From NCBI RefSeq assembly GCF_020782235.1, contig NZ_JAJGNO010000008.1, positions 172,918-236,917 on the forward strand: DNA of 64,000 nt, written 5' to 3'. The notes under the pieces are model-generated. The model was not told the origin of the DNA, searched no databases, and saw only the letters and a list, made by a program, of their open reading frames with translations. Source of the stretch: Sphingobium naphthae. GTDB taxonomy: Bacteria; Pseudomonadota; Alphaproteobacteria; Sphingomonadales; Sphingomonadaceae. Positions 9,514-19,066 of this stretch are shown here, in pieces; position 1 is the stretch's first letter, and each line of letters begins with the position of its first letter. The translations under genes and the position numbers were made by a program.

Positions 9514-10446
9514 TCACACGTCGCCCATGCCGTCCAGCTCCCTGTCGTCGCGGCCCAGGGCAACGAACTGGTCGAGCAGCCAGGACGCGGCTGGACCGGG
9601 GGGCGTGTCGCGCCGCCAGATGCCCGCGAAGCGATAGGTGCCGCCAGGATGATCGGGCATGGCGAGCCGCACCAGCGTCCCGGCGACCAAGTCCGGCTCG
9701 ACCATCGGCAGCGGCATATTGCCCCAGCCAATGCCTTCGCGCAGCAGCGCATGTTTGGCGCCCAGGTCCGCCAGCCGCCAGGTCTTGGGACTGGCGACGG
9801 CATAGTCGCGCCCTTCGGTGAAGCGCGATCGGTCAGTCAGCACCAACTGGATATGGTCGCGCCCTGCGCCGGGCGGGATCGCGCCCATGCGCCCCAGCGG
9901 ATGGTCGGGCGCGGCCACGGGCACCATCGGCACCGATCCCGCCGCCATGCCCTCTATGCCCTCGACGCCCGCAGACAGGGGACCCGACAGGCCGATGACG
10001 GCGCCGCGATCCAGCACCATGGCGGTGATCGCGCCCAGCGCTTCGACATGGAGGCGCAGCTGGACGGTTGGAAATTCGCGAGCGAAGGCGCGCAGCACCT
10101 TTCCCAGTCGTTCCGCCGGCAGCATGACGTCAACGGCGAGATTGACTTCCGCCTCCAGCCCGTCGAGCAGCCCCTTCACCTTGGCGCGTAGCCCGTCGAT
10201 GCCGTGCGAAATGCTGCGCACCTCCGCCAGCAGCGCGCGGCCGGCCACGGTCAGCTGCGGCTTGCGCGTGCCTTCCCGGTCGAACAGCGACAGGCCCAGC
10301 TGCGCCTCCAGATTGGCGATGCCATAGCTGATGACCGACACGGCGCGGTTGAGCCTGCGCCCCGCCGCAGCGAAGCTGCCGGTGTCGACGATGGTCAGGA
10401 AGATGCGCAACTGGTCGAAGGTCGGCGTGCCGGGCTCGTTCATCAT
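9514..10446 (-). CDS. LysR family transcriptional regulator
   Basis: A 310-aa LysR-type regulator. The N-terminal winged helix-turn-helix (FDQLRIFLTIVDTGSFAAAG, then RRLNRAVSVISYGIANLEAQ) is followed by a substrate-binding domain from about residue 90. The start is ATG at 10446 (or the next codon, 10443). The reading frame continues upstream, but those residues overlap the divergent pirin gene and are unlike the family. It is divergent from the pirin at 10561 across 114 nt, the usual LysR-target arrangement, so it probably controls that gene. Confidence 0.9.
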   Translation of the reverse strand: MMNEPGTPTFDQLRIFLTIVDTGSFAAAGRRLNRAVSVISYGIANLEAQLGLSLFDREGTRKPQLTVAGRALLAEVRSISHGIDGLRAKVKGLLDGLEAEVNLAVDVMLPAERLGKVLRAFAREFPTVQLRLHVEALGAITAMVLDRGAVIGLSGPLSAGVEGIEGMAAGSVPMVPVAAPDHPLGRMGAIPPGAGRDHIQLVLTDRSRFTEGRDYAVASPKTWRLADLGAKHALLREGIGWGNMPLPMVEPDLVAGTLVRLAMPDHPGGTYRFAGIWRRDTPPGPAASWLLDQFVALGRDDRELDGMGDV

Positions 10447-10450
10447 TCTA

Positions 10451-10474
10451 AATCCTGGAACGTTTCGAAAGATT
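10451..10474. promoter_or_regulatory. Candidate LysR operator
   Basis: An imperfect dyad: AATC at 10451-10454 and GATT at 10471-10474 flank the perfect palindrome CGTTTCG/AAA (TTTCGAAA at 10463-10470). It sits just upstream of the LysR start and about 90 nt from the pirin start, where autoregulatory LysR sites usually lie. No binding data can be seen in sequence. Confidence 0.35.
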
Positions 10475-10560
10475 TTATCTGGCTGATCGGGAAAGAGAGC
10501 AAGCCCTAAATAGCGCTTCGACACGGGCCGCCTTCCGCCGCCCGTCAGGAGATTTGCATC

Positions 10561-11259
10561 ATGATCGAGCTTCGCCCTTTCGACAGCCTCGGCGGCGCCA
10601 ACCATGGCTGGCTGGACGCCAAACATCATTTTTCCTTCGCCGGCTATCATGACCCGGCGCGGATGCACTGGGGCAATCTGCGCGTGTGGAACGACGACAC
10701 GATCGCGCCGCAGACCGGCTTTCCGCCGCATCCCCATCGCGACATGGAGATCATCACCTATGTCCGCGAAGGCGCGATCACCCACCAGGACAGCTTGGGC
10801 AACAAGGGCCGCACCGAAGCCGGCGATGTCCAGGTGATGAGCGCGGGCACCGGCATCCGCCATTCGGAATATAATCTGGAGGATGTGACGACCAGGATCT
10901 TCCAGATCTGGATCATCCCCACCCGCGACGGCGAAGCGCCGAGCTGGGGCGCGCGCCCCTTTCCCCAGGGCGAGCGGGCCGGCCAGTTCGTGACACTGGC
11001 GTCGGGCTATGACGGCGATGGCGACGCGCTGCCGATCAGGACCGACGCGCGCGTCGTCGCCGCGACGCTGAAGGCCGGGGAGAGCGCCGACTATCCGATC
11101 GGCCGCGATCGCAAGGCCTATCTGGTGCCCGCGACCGGCGCGATCGAGATCGACGGCGTGCGCGTCAACGCGCGCGACGGCGCGGCGATCAGCGACCTCG
11201 ACATCATCCGCGTGACGGCGATCGAGGACAGCGAGATCGTGCTGGTCGACGCCGCATGA
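10561..11259 (+). CDS. Pirin family protein (short YhhW-like form)
   Basis: A 232-aa bicupin of the pirin family. The four metal ligands are all present and fall at the classical positions: H57 and H59 in FPPHPHRDME, H101 and E103 in GIRHSEYN. Bacterial pirins of this type include quercetin 2,3-dioxygenases and redox-sensing proteins, so a metal-dependent dioxygenase or regulatory role is possible. AGGAG precedes the ATG by about 9 nt. It is divergent from the LysR gene and followed by a hairpin terminator. Confidence 0.92.
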   Translation: MIELRPFDSLGGANHGWLDAKHHFSFAGYHDPARMHWGNLRVWNDDTIAPQTGFPPHPHRDMEIITYVREGAITHQDSLGNKGRTEAGDVQVMSAGTGIRHSEYNLEDVTTRIFQIWIIPTRDGEAPSWGARPFPQGERAGQFVTLASGYDGDGDALPIRTDARVVAATLKAGESADYPIGRDRKAYLVPATGAIEIDGVRVNARDGAAISDLDIIRVTAIEDSEIVLVDAA

Positions 11260-11266
11260 AGCGGGG

Positions 11267-11297
11267 AAGGGCGTGCGGGCTGCGTGCGCCCTTTTCC
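11267..11297 (+). terminator. Rho-independent terminator after the first pirin gene
   Basis: AAGGGCG at 11267-11273 pairs with CGCCCTT at 11287-11293, extended by G-U pairs on the loop side, and runs into TTCC and a pyrimidine-rich stretch. Confidence 0.5.
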
Positions 11298-11390
11298 ATT
11301 TTCTCGAACGATACGGCCGAACTTATGCCTGTGAACCGGAACACACGGAGCGGGTAAAGAGAAGCCATCGAGCGAAAGGAGTGACTGCCC

Positions 11391-11711
11391 ATGCTGACCA
11401 TCGCCACCCCGCGCCTCAGCCCCGCCGAATGGCGCGACGTGCAGGCCGCCCTTTCCGCCGTTGCCGATTGCGGTTGCGGACAGCCCGCCGCGGCGGGACC
11501 GCTGCGCGCGCGCATCGCCCATGCCGTCGATGCGCTGGTCGGGCCGAACCGGCAGGCGCAGGCCGCGCTGCCCGATCGCTTCGTGCCGGTGCGGGATTTC
11601 CTCTGCGCCACGGGCCGCACCGGCCGCATCGCCCCGGCCCATGCCGCCACTCTCACCGCGCAGGGCTACAGCCCCGCGCAGATCGACGCGCTGGCGCTGC
11701 TCGGCGCCTGA
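11391..11711 (+). CDS. Small conserved-looking protein of unknown function (106 aa)
   Basis: I do not recognise the family. The 106-aa product is largely helical and alanine-rich, has a CGCGQ motif near residue 27-31 and another cysteine in RDFLCATGRTG, and lacks a signal peptide or membrane segment. A good ribosome-binding site (AAAGGAG) lies about 8 nt before the ATG. The gene ends 30 nt before the second pirin gene on the same strand, so the two are probably co-transcribed. Codon use matches the neighbours, which supports a real gene. Confidence 0.7.
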   Translation: MLTIATPRLSPAEWRDVQAALSAVADCGCGQPAAAGPLRARIAHAVDALVGPNRQAQAALPDRFVPVRDFLCATGRTGRIAPAHAATLTAQGYSPAQIDALALLGA

Positions 11712-11741
11712 CCCCTCCTTCCTGTCGAAAGGTCTGTTCCC

Positions 11742-12644
11742 ATGTCCATCCGCACTTCCGATGTCGACGGCGTCGACACGATCATCCTGCCGCCGGTCCG
11801 CGATCTGGGCGACGGCTTTTCCGTCCGCAGGGCGCTGCCGTCGGCCCACCGCCGCATGGTGGGGCCGTTCATCTTCTTCGACCAGATGGGCGAGGCGGTG
11901 TTCAACAGCGGCGAAGGGCTGGACGTGCGGCCGCATCCGCATATCGGCCTCGCCACCGTCACCTATCTGCTGGAAGGCGAAATCCTGCACCGCGATTCGG
12001 TGGGATCGAAACAGGCGATCCGGCCGGGCGAGGTGAACTGGATGACGGCGGGCAGCGGCATCGTCCATTCCGAGCGCACGTCCGACGCGGTGCGCGCCAG
12101 CGGCGGCACGTTGTTCGGGCTGCAGACTTGGGTCGCGCTGCCCACCAGCCATGAGGAAACCGATCCGGGCTTTTCGCACCACAAGGCTGCGGACATCCCC
12201 ACGATCGAGGATGCAGGCGCGCGGCTGACGCTGATCGCGGGGCATTCCGACGGGCTGACGTCGCCGGTGAAGACCTATTCGGACATGGTCTACGCCGACA
12301 TCGCCCTGCAGGAGGGCGCGCGCTACCAGTTGAAGGCCGAGCATGTCGAACGGGCCATCTATGTCGTGGGCGGCGCAGTCGAGGTGGTCGGCCAGAGCGG
12401 CGGCTTTGCGGCCGGCGAACTGGTGGTGTTCAAGCCGGGCGCGGAAATCGTGCTGCGCGGCCGGGGCGCGAGCGGCGCGCGGCTGATGCTGCTGGGCGGC
12501 GAACCCTTGCCCGAAAAGCGCAACATCTACTGGAACTTCGTTTCCTCCTCGGCCGATCGGATCGAGCAGGCCAAGGCCGACTGGCAGGCGCAGCGTTTCG
12601 CGCCGGTGCCCGAGGAAAGCGAGTTCATCCCGTTGCCGGCCTGA
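11742..12644 (+). CDS. Pirin family protein (long form)
   Basis: A 300-aa pirin with both domains: the N-terminal cupin carries the metal ligands H65 and H67 ([12 protein letters not shown]) and H109/E111 (SGIVHSERT), and a Pirin_C cupin covers about residues 175-280 ([12 protein letters not shown] onward). It differs from the 232-aa pirin upstream in length and C-terminal domain, so these are two subfamilies rather than a recent duplication. It is probably in an operon with the 106-aa protein. Confidence 0.92.
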   Translation: MSIRTSDVDGVDTIILPPVRDLGDGFSVRRALPSAHRRMVGPFIFFDQMGEAVFNSGEGLDVRPHPHIGLATVTYLLEGEILHRDSVGSKQAIRPGEVNWMTAGSGIVHSERTSDAVRASGGTLFGLQTWVALPTSHEETDPGFSHHKAADIPTIEDAGARLTLIAGHSDGLTSPVKTYSDMVYADIALQEGARYQLKAEHVERAIYVVGGAVEVVGQSGGFAAGELVVFKPGAEIVLRGRGASGARLMLLGGEPLPEKRNIYWNFVSSSADRIEQAKADWQAQRFAPVPEESEFIPLPA

Positions 12645-12765
12645 CCGAAGGGAAAGGGCGTCTGTTCGGGCTGGGCCGGGTGGTTCGGCCCGAAGCCGCC
12701 TTGGTTCGGACGCGCCCGTCACCGGCCTGGGCCGGCGCGGGTCGTCATCCTTCAGAAGGCGGACG

Positions 12766-13488
12766 TCAGAATTTGAAGCTGGTGCCGAGATAGACGGCCT
12801 GGCTGTCCTGCCGGTCGTCGGTCATCGGGGTCAGGCGACCGGCGACATTGTTGTTATAGCGCACGCCCGCCGTCACATTGAGGTTGCGGGTCAGCGAATA
12901 GGAGCTGGCGAGATCCAGCGAATAATCCTTTTCCGCCGAGGGGTTGCGCACGGTGGCGCTGGGTTCGCGGCGGCTTTCGATCAGCACCTTGGTGCTGAAG
13001 CGATCCTTCTTGCCGTCCTCCAGCGAGAAATTCTTGGCATCGACCATGGTTTCGACCGGCACCGGATCGAGCGCCTTGCGGCCGACCGATTCGGACAGGG
13101 CGAACTTGCGCCAGTTGTGCGCACCATTGAGGCTGAACGCCATCGGCTTGATGTCGACCGGGGTGGCCGGCTTGTCGGCGGCGCCACGATCGCTGGCGCG
13201 GACCATGATGGTGATTTCGCGCTGGCCGCTCAGCGATCCGCTGGTGGGCGTGAAGCGGAAGCCCTGCCGGCTGGCCGACGCCGCAATCTTCGCATAGGCG
13301 GCGGCAAGCTGCGGATCCTTGGTCGTGGGAGTGAAGGAGGAGATGCTGCCGAGCGCGCCCAGCGAAACCGGCGCGTCGGGGCGCATCGGGACCAGGTCGG
13401 TCGCGGCGCCAAACGCGGGAGACAGCAAAAAGCCAGCCACGGCAACCGCCGAGCCCGCCATCGCCAAATATCCCCGTTTCACGCTCAT
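12766..13488 (-). CDS. Exported protein with outer-membrane barrel-like C-terminus, unknown function
   Basis: A 240-aa protein with a clear signal peptide (about residues 1-28, ending PAFGA/A). The C-terminal half has alternating strands (SLDLASSYSLTRNLNVTAGVRYNN) and ends in VYLGTSFKF, with the terminal phenylalanine typical of outer-membrane beta-barrel substrates of BAM. The N-terminal half is not barrel-like. I would call it an outer-membrane-associated protein of unknown function. It is divergent from the DUF3576 lipoprotein gene across 255 nt. Confidence 0.75.
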   Translation of the reverse strand: MSVKRGYLAMAGSAVAVAGFLLSPAFGAATDLVPMRPDAPVSLGALGSISSFTPTTKDPQLAAAYAKIAASASRQGFRFTPTSGSLSGQREITIMVRASDRGAADKPATPVDIKPMAFSLNGAHNWRKFALSESVGRKALDPVPVETMVDAKNFSLEDGKKDRFSTKVLIESRREPSATVRNPSAEKDYSLDLASSYSLTRNLNVTAGVRYNNNVAGRLTPMTDDRQDSQAVYLGTSFKF

Positions 13489-13675
13489 GATCCGAATCTC
13501 GTCCCCGCCGACTTGTATTTGTTAACGCACTACACCGACAAACCCGCCACTGGCTAGAGGCGGAACGGCTTTTTGCTCAAGCTGTTGCACCAAACCCACA
13601 TAGGCGGCGGAAGCTCCGCGGTCGCCGCATTTTTCGGCGCGAACGCCCGCGCGCGGCGGAGCGATCCAGCGCCCC

Positions 13676-13703
13676 TTGCCCATTGGCGCACGGACACTAT
13701 AGA
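13676..13703 (+). promoter_or_regulatory. Candidate promoter for the DUF3576 lipoprotein gene
   Basis: TTGCCC at 13676-13681, a 16-nt spacer and TATAGA at 13698-13703 form a reasonable sigma-70-type promoter about 40 nt before the start at 13744. The rest of the 255-nt divergent region shows no other clear signal. Confidence 0.45.
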
Positions 13704-13743
13704 AGCGGGCTGATTTTCGTCTTTTCAAGCTAGGACATGCCTG

Positions 13744-14190
13744 ATGGTCCGCCGCCTTCCCGCCTCTTTTTCCACCGGCCTGCTCTTGGCCGCGCTCCTG
13801 CCGCTTGCCGCATGCGGCGGCGGGTCGAAGGAACGCCCGCAGGCAGATCTCGCCGCGTCCCGCGTCACCACCATCGGCGTCAACGCCTATCTGTGGCGCG
13901 CGACGCTCGACGCCCTGTCGTTCATGCCGATGGCGCAGACCGATTCGAACGGCGGCGTCGTCGTCACCGACTGGTATACCGATCCCAACACCCCGACCGA
14001 GCGGATGAAGGTGACCGTGTCGATCCTGGACCAGGATCTGCGCGCGGACGCGCTGCGCGTCGCTGCCAGCCGCCAGGTCAACCAGAATGGCGTCTGGGTC
14101 GACGCTCCGGTCAAGGCCGCGACCGTGCAGAAGCTGGAGGAGATCATCCTCACCAAGGCGCGCGACCTGCGCCGCATGGCGATCGGCTGA
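13744..14190 (+). CDS. DUF3576 domain-containing lipoprotein
   Basis: A 148-aa envelope lipoprotein: the signal peptide ends in the lipobox LPLAAC, with the lipidated cysteine at about residue 24, followed by a glycine/serine linker. The body (VNAYLWRATLDALSFMPMAQ, later VTDWYTDP and RMKVTVSILDQDLRADALRV) matches the alphaproteobacterial DUF3576 family, whose exact role is unknown. It lies directly before leuS-lptE-holA, a conserved order in alphaproteobacteria, which hints at an envelope role alongside LptE. Confidence 0.87.
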   Translation: MVRRLPASFSTGLLLAALLPLAACGGGSKERPQADLAASRVTTIGVNAYLWRATLDALSFMPMAQTDSNGGVVVTDWYTDPNTPTERMKVTVSILDQDLRADALRVAASRQVNQNGVWVDAPVKAATVQKLEEIILTKARDLRRMAIG

Positions 14191-14207
14191 CCCCACCCCT
14201 TTTTTGA

Positions 14208-14231
14208 GGGGCCGCGCCGCGCGGCCCCATG
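14208..14231 (+). terminator. Strong GC hairpin between DUF3576 gene and leuS
   Basis: GGGGCCGCG at 14208-14216 and CGCGGCCCC at 14220-14228 form a perfect 9-bp stem with a 3-nt loop, followed by ATGTTT. The T-run is short, so termination may be partial. Confidence 0.5.
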
Positions 14232-14295
14232 TTTCAGCATCCGGGGCTGGGCTTCATCACAGGCCCAGCCCCGCTCGCATTTGTAAGGAATAGAC

Positions 14296-16854
14296 ATGCA
14301 AAGGCGCTTCAACCCGCTGGAGGCCGACGCCCGCTGGCAGGCGGTCTGGGACGAGAAGCAGAGCTTCAAGGCGGACGACGCGTCGGCCAAGCCGCGCTCC
14401 TATGTGCTGGAGATGTTCCCCTATCCGTCGGGGCGCATCCATATCGGCCATGTCCGTAACTATTCCATGGGCGACGTGCTGGCGCGTTTTCGCCGGATGA
14501 CGGGGCATGAGGTGCTGCATCCGATGGGCTGGGACGCCTTTGGCATGCCCGCCGAAAATGCGGCGATGGAAAAGAAGGTGCATCCGGGCGACTGGACCCG
14601 ATCCAATATCGCCAATATGCGCGCGCAGCTCAAGAAGCTGGGCTTCGCCATCGACTGGAGCCGCGAACTCGCCACCTGCGAGCCGGACTATTATGGCCAT
14701 GAACAGGCGCTGTTCCTGGACATGCTGGAGGCGGGGCTGGTCTATCGCAAGGAGTCGTCGGTCAATTGGGACCCGGTCGACATGACCGTGCTGGCCAACG
14801 AGCAGGTGATCGACGGCAAGGGCTGGCGATCGGGCGCGCCGGTCGAGAAGCGCAAGCTCAACCAGTGGTTTCTCAAGATCACCCAGTTCGCCGACGACCT
14901 GCTGGAGGGGCTCAAGAGCCTGGACCAATGGCCCGACAAGGTGCGCACGATGCAGGAAAACTGGATCGGCAAGTCCGTGGGCCTGCAGTTCCGCTTCGAT
15001 TTCGCGCCTTTCCCCGAGCGTGAGGGGCTGGAGGGCGTGGATGCGGGCGCGGGGATCGCGGTCTATTCCACCCGGCCCGACACCATCTTCGGCGCCAGCT
15101 TCGTCGCGATCGCGGCCGACCATCCGGTTGCCCAGGCGGTCGCCGCCAACGATGCCGATGCGCAGGCCTTCATCGACCGGTGCAAGGAAGGCGGCACCAC
15201 CGCGGCCGAGCTGGAAACGGCGGAAAAGCTGGGCTTCGACACCGGCCTCAGCGTCACCCACCCCTTCGACCCCGACTGGCAGCTGCCCGTCTTCATCGCC
15301 AATTTCGTGCTGATGGACTATGGCACCGGCGCGGTCATGGGCGTGCCCGGCCACGACCAGCGCGACCTCGACTTCGCGCGCAAATATATGCTGCCGGTCG
15401 AGCGCGTGGTCGCCGCGGAGGGCGAGGCCGACAAGCCGATCCATGACGAGGCCTATACCGGCCCCGGCCTGCTGGTGAACAGCCGCTTCCTCGACGGCAT
15501 GGGCGTGGAGGAGGCCAAGGCCGCCGTCATCGCCCGCGCCGAGGGCGAAGGCTGGGGCGAGGGCAAGACCGTGTTCCGCCTGCGCGACTGGGGCGTGTCG
15601 CGCCAGCGTTATTGGGGCACGCCGATCCCGGTGATCCATTGCGAGCATTGCGGCGTGGTGCCGGTGCCCAAGGACCAGCTGCCGGTGGTGCTTCCGCAAG
15701 ATGTCAGCTTCGATATTCCGGGCAACCCGCTCGACCGGCATCCGACCTGGAAGCAGGTCGACTGCCCGACCTGCGGCAAGCCCGCGCGACGCGAGACCGA
15801 CACGCTCGACACCTTCGCCGATTCGAGCTGGTATTTCATCCGCTTCGCCAGCCAGCCCAAGGACCGTCCGTTCGATCGCGCCACGGTCGAGCAATGGCTG
15901 CCGGTCGGCCAATATATTGGCGGGGTCGAACATGCGATCCTGCATCTTCTCTACGCCCGCTTCTGGACCCGCGCGCTCCAGCATATGGGGCAGCTGGGCT
16001 TTGCCGAGCCGTTCACCGGCCTGTTCACCCAGGGCATGGTGACGCACGAGACGTACAGGGCGGGCGATGGCAGCTGGCTATCGCCGCAGGAAGTGACGAA
16101 GTCGGGCGACGATTATGTCCATATCGAAAGCGGCCAGCCGATCACCGTCGGCCGCGTCGAGAAAATGTCCAAGTCGAAGAAGAATGTCGTCGATCCCGAT
16201 GACATCATCGAACAATATGGCGCGGACGCGGTGCGCTGGTTCATGCTGTCCGACAGCCCGCCCGAGCGCGACCTGCCCTGGACCGAAGCCGGCATCGAGG
16301 GCAGCTGGCGCTTCGTCAACCGCGTCTGGCGGCTGTTCGGCGAGGCCGACGCCGGCGCCGAAGGACAGGACAAGGCGCTGGACCGCAAGCTGCACCAGAC
16401 GATCGACGGGGTCGCGAGGGACATCGAATCGCTGGGCTTCAACAAGGCCGTGGCGAAGATCTACGAGCTGGTGAACGCGATCGAAAAGGCCAATCCGTCG
16501 ACCAGCCGCACCGCCGCGATCCGTGCGCTCGCTTTGCTGGTCGCGCCGATGACGCCGCATCTGGCCGAGGAAGGCTGGGCCGAGATGAGCGGCGCGCGTG
16601 GCGAGGATTGGGGCCTGATCGCCGATGCCGCCTGGCCGCCGGTCGACCCGGCGCTGCTGGTCGATGACGAGGTGACGATCGCCTGCCAGGTCATGGGCAA
16701 GCTGCGCGACACCATCACCGTTCCCAAGGGCACGCCCAAGGACGAGCTGGAAAAGCTGGCCCTCGCCGCGCCCAATGTGGTCCGCATCCTGGACGGCGCG
16801 AGTCCCAAGAAGGTGATCGTGGTGCCCGACCGGCTGGTCAATCTGGTCATCTGA
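14296..16854 (+). CDS. leuS: Leucyl-tRNA synthetase
   Basis: Charges tRNA-Leu. The 852-aa class I synthetase shows the HIGH motif in [15 protein letters not shown] near the N-terminus and the KMSKS loop ([15 protein letters not shown]). Between them is the CP1 editing domain, with the conserved [15 protein letters not shown], and a zinc-knuckle-like CEHCG/CPTCG pair. Length and domain order are normal for bacterial LeuRS. A GGAAT-type weak ribosome site precedes the ATG. It heads the leuS-lptE-holA cluster. Confidence 0.98.
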   Translation: MQRRFNPLEADARWQAVWDEKQSFKADDASAKPRSYVLEMFPYPSGRIHIGHVRNYSMGDVLARFRRMTGHEVLHPMGWDAFGMPAENAAMEKKVHPGDWTRSNIANMRAQLKKLGFAIDWSRELATCEPDYYGHEQALFLDMLEAGLVYRKESSVNWDPVDMTVLANEQVIDGKGWRSGAPVEKRKLNQWFLKITQFADDLLEGLKSLDQWPDKVRTMQENWIGKSVGLQFRFDFAPFPEREGLEGVDAGAGIAVYSTRPDTIFGASFVAIAADHPVAQAVAANDADAQAFIDRCKEGGTTAAELETAEKLGFDTGLSVTHPFDPDWQLPVFIANFVLMDYGTGAVMGVPGHDQRDLDFARKYMLPVERVVAAEGEADKPIHDEAYTGPGLLVNSRFLDGMGVEEAKAAVIARAEGEGWGEGKTVFRLRDWGVSRQRYWGTPIPVIHCEHCGVVPVPKDQLPVVLPQDVSFDIPGNPLDRHPTWKQVDCPTCGKPARRETDTLDTFADSSWYFIRFASQPKDRPFDRATVEQWLPVGQYIGGVEHAILHLLYARFWTRALQHMGQLGFAEPFTGLFTQGMVTHETYRAGDGSWLSPQEVTKSGDDYVHIESGQPITVGRVEKMSKSKKNVVDPDDIIEQYGADAVRWFMLSDSPPERDLPWTEAGIEGSWRFVNRVWRLFGEADAGAEGQDKALDRKLHQTIDGVARDIESLGFNKAVAKIYELVNAIEKANPSTSRTAAIRALALLVAPMTPHLAEEGWAEMSGARGEDWGLIADAAWPPVDPALLVDDEVTIACQVMGKLRDTITVPKGTPKDELEKLALAAPNVVRILDGASPKKVIVVPDRLVNLVI

Positions 16855-16861
16855 ATCGAAC

Positions 16862-16950
16862 CCGTCGTTCCCGCGCAGGCGGACCCATCGCGTCTTCGGC
16901 CATCCCGTCGCGTGGCGGACAATGGGTTGCCGCTTTCGCGGGAACGACGG
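16862..16950. repeat. Large palindromic (REP-like) element between leuS and lptE
   Basis: The left arm 16862-16888 and right arm 16922-16950 are near-perfect reverse complements. The outer 14 bases (CCGTCGTTCCCGCG) match exactly, and inner ACCCAT pairs with ATGGGT, separated by a 33-nt loop. The arm sequence resembles the GTCNTTCCCGCG palindromic repeats dispersed in many sphingomonad and other proteobacterial genomes. No second copy was seen in this window. It could also act as a structured element in the leuS-lptE transcript. Confidence 0.7.
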
Positions 16951-16969
16951 AAGGGTTAAGGGTCCGGAT

Positions 16970-17473
16970 ATGAAGCGCATCCTTCCCCTGCTCCCCATCG
17001 CCCTTGCATCCCTTAGCGCCTGCGGGCTGCGTCCGGTCTATGGCGGGGGCGGCCATGGGGCCGTTGCCCAGGCGCTGGGCAATGTCGAAGTCGCGCCGAT
17101 CGAGGGCAAGGCCGGCTGGCTGGTGCGCAATGCGCTCAATGACCGGCTGTCGGCGATGCAGAGCGGATCGGGGCCGCGCTATCGGCTGGTGGTGAAGCTG
17201 GACGACAATATCGCGGGCCTGGGCCTGCGCGCCGACGCTGCAATCACGCGCGAGCGGCGGACGCTGCGCGCCCGCTACCAGTTGGTGGATGAAGCGACGG
17301 GCGCGCAGATATTGGACGACACTGCCGGGTCGGACGCGGGCATCGACGTCACCTCCAGCGAATATGCGACGATCGCGGCGGAGGATACGGCGCTGGAGCG
17401 GCTGTCGCAGACCGTCGCCGACCAGATCGTCACGCGGCTGGCCCTCTATTCGCGCAAGGCCGCCAATCCTTGA
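16970..17473 (+). CDS. lptE: LPS assembly lipoprotein LptE
   Basis: LptE plugs and stabilises the LptD barrel that inserts lipopolysaccharide into the outer membrane. The 167-aa product begins with a lipoprotein signal (MKRILPLLPIALASLSAC, lipidated cysteine at residue 18) followed by GLRPVYGG, the standard LptE start. The remainder has the short alpha/beta LptE body. The ATG at 16970 is chosen because it gives this signal peptide. The stop overlaps the TTG start of holA by 4 nt. Confidence 0.93.
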   Translation: MKRILPLLPIALASLSACGLRPVYGGGGHGAVAQALGNVEVAPIEGKAGWLVRNALNDRLSAMQSGSGPRYRLVVKLDDNIAGLGLRADAAITRERRTLRARYQLVDEATGAQILDDTAGSDAGIDVTSSEYATIAAEDTALERLSQTVADQIVTRLALYSRKAANP

Positions 17474-18510
17474 AGGCCAATCGCGGTCAGATGGAAAGGG
17501 CGCTGGACGCCCCCGGCCAGGGCGCGGCGGCCGATGTGCGTTTCTTCCTGCTCTACGGCCCGGACGAGGCGGGCAGCCAGGCGCTGGCGAAGCGGCTGGA
17601 GCGCGCCATGGGGCCGCAGGCGGAGCGGATCGACCTCGACGCGCCGACGTTGCGCGAGGACCCGGCCCGCCTGCCCGATGAAGCGGCGTCCTTTTCGATG
17701 TTCGGGGACCGGCGCTGGATTCGGCTGAACGGCATTGGCGAGGAATCGGTGCCGGCGCTGACCGCCCTGCTGGAGGCGGAAGCGGCGGGCAATCCGGTGA
17801 TCGCGGTGGCCGGCGCGCTCAAGGCGACGTCGAAGCTGGTCAAGCTGGCGATCGACCACAAGGCCGCGCTGGCCTGCATTTCCTATCAGCCCGACGGACG
17901 CGAGGCGGAGCAGATCGCCATCGGCATTGCGCGGGACGGGGGGCTGCGCCTGTCGTCCGACCTGGCCCGCCGCATCGTCGATTTGTCGGGCGGGGACCGC
18001 GCCTTGATGGCGGGCGAGATCGAGAAGCTGATCCTCTATCTGGACGCTGCGCCCGACCGCCCGGTGGAAGCGACCGCCGAAGCGCTCGACGCGTTGTCGG
18101 CGGACAATCCCGAAACCGAAGTCGGGCCGCTGGTCAATGCAGTGCTGGGCGGCGACCTCAAGGCCATGCATCGCGAACTGACCGCGATGGCGCAGGCCGG
18201 CACGGCGATGGCGGCGGTGATCCGCCCGCTGCTGACCCGGGCGATGCTGATCGCCACGATTCGCCAGCTGTTCGACGCCAGCGGCCGGCTGGAGGCGGCG
18301 GTGGAGCAGGCCGGCAAGGCGGTGTTCTGGAAGGAGAAGGGGCTGGTGACGCGGCAGGTGCGGCTGTGGGACGCCGCCGGCATCGCGCGCGTGATCCAGC
18401 GGCTGCTGGAGGCGGAGCGATCGAGCCGCGGGGGCAGGGGACTGGGCGAGCTGATGGTGCGGCACGAATTGCTGACGATTGCGCGGCAGGCGGCGCGGGA
18501 GCGGGCTTGA
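17470..18510 (+). CDS. holA: DNA polymerase III subunit delta
   Basis: HolA opens the beta sliding clamp as part of the clamp loader. The 346-aa protein has the delta-subunit N-terminus ([26 protein letters not shown]), a modified AAA+ fold without an intact Walker A, and the C-terminal helical collar domain. It starts at TTG 17470, overlapping the lptE stop (TTGA), so translation is coupled; a later ATG would lose conserved residues. The lptE-holA pairing is conserved across proteobacteria. Confidence 0.94.
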   Translation: MKANRGQMERALDAPGQGAAADVRFFLLYGPDEAGSQALAKRLERAMGPQAERIDLDAPTLREDPARLPDEAASFSMFGDRRWIRLNGIGEESVPALTALLEAEAAGNPVIAVAGALKATSKLVKLAIDHKAALACISYQPDGREAEQIAIGIARDGGLRLSSDLARRIVDLSGGDRALMAGEIEKLILYLDAAPDRPVEATAEALDALSADNPETEVGPLVNAVLGGDLKAMHRELTAMAQAGTAMAAVIRPLLTRAMLIATIRQLFDASGRLEAAVEQAGKAVFWKEKGLVTRQVRLWDAAGIARVIQRLLEAERSSRGGRGLGELMVRHELLTIARQAARERA

Positions 18511-18541
18511 TCCGCTCGGACCCCATGGCCATATTGCGGCC

Positions 18542-18946
18542 ATGGAGAAGATCAGCCTTACCGATGCCGAATGGCGCCAGCGCCTGAGCCCCGAACAATT
18601 TCATGTGCTGCGCGAAGGCGGCACCGAACGGGCCTTCACCGGCAAGCTCAACGCCAACAAGATCGACGGCGTCTATTATTGCGCGGGTTGCGGCGCGGAG
18701 CTGTTCGACGCCGAGGAAAAATATGACAGCGGGTCGGGCTGGCCCAGCTTCACCGCGCCCGTCGACATCGACGCGGTCGAGGAAATCCGCGACACCAGCC
18801 ATGGCATGATCCGCACCGAAGTGCGCTGCGCCAAGTGCGACGGCCATCTGGGCCATGTCTTCCCCGACGGCCCCGGCGTCAACGGGCTGCGTTATTGCAT
18901 GAACAGCGCCAGCCTGGACTTCAAGCCGCGCGAATCCGGAAAATAG
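18542..18946 (+). CDS. msrB: Peptide-methionine (R)-S-oxide reductase MsrB
   Basis: Repairs oxidised protein methionine (R-sulfoxide). The 134-aa protein has the two zinc CxxC pairs (CAGC and CAKC), the signature SGSGWPSF, and the catalytic cysteine in RYCMNSASL. No signal peptide, so cytoplasmic. The ATG at 18542 is taken because the family starts here. It lies 31 nt after holA on the same strand. Confidence 0.96.
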   Translation: MEKISLTDAEWRQRLSPEQFHVLREGGTERAFTGKLNANKIDGVYYCAGCGAELFDAEEKYDSGSGWPSFTAPVDIDAVEEIRDTSHGMIRTEVRCAKCDGHLGHVFPDGPGVNGLRYCMNSASLDFKPRESGK

Positions 18947-19066
18947 CCGTTCATCCCCGGTAAACCGCCCATCGTCATGGAAGGGCGCGACGGTCCTTTT
19001 TTAAGCGTCGATCGCATGATTTGCGCTGGCCGGGGCCAGGATTAGCGCGTATCCGGGGCGGCACAA

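Noticed and set aside
12665..12694. TTCGGGC/GCCCGAA inverted repeat after the second pirin gene
   Set aside because: A 7-bp stem without a T-run; it may contribute to termination but cannot be called a terminator.
18961..19002. Possible terminator after msrB (CGCCC/GGGCG followed by a T-run)
   Set aside because: The stem is only 5 bp and lies 10 nt from the T-run; too weak to call.
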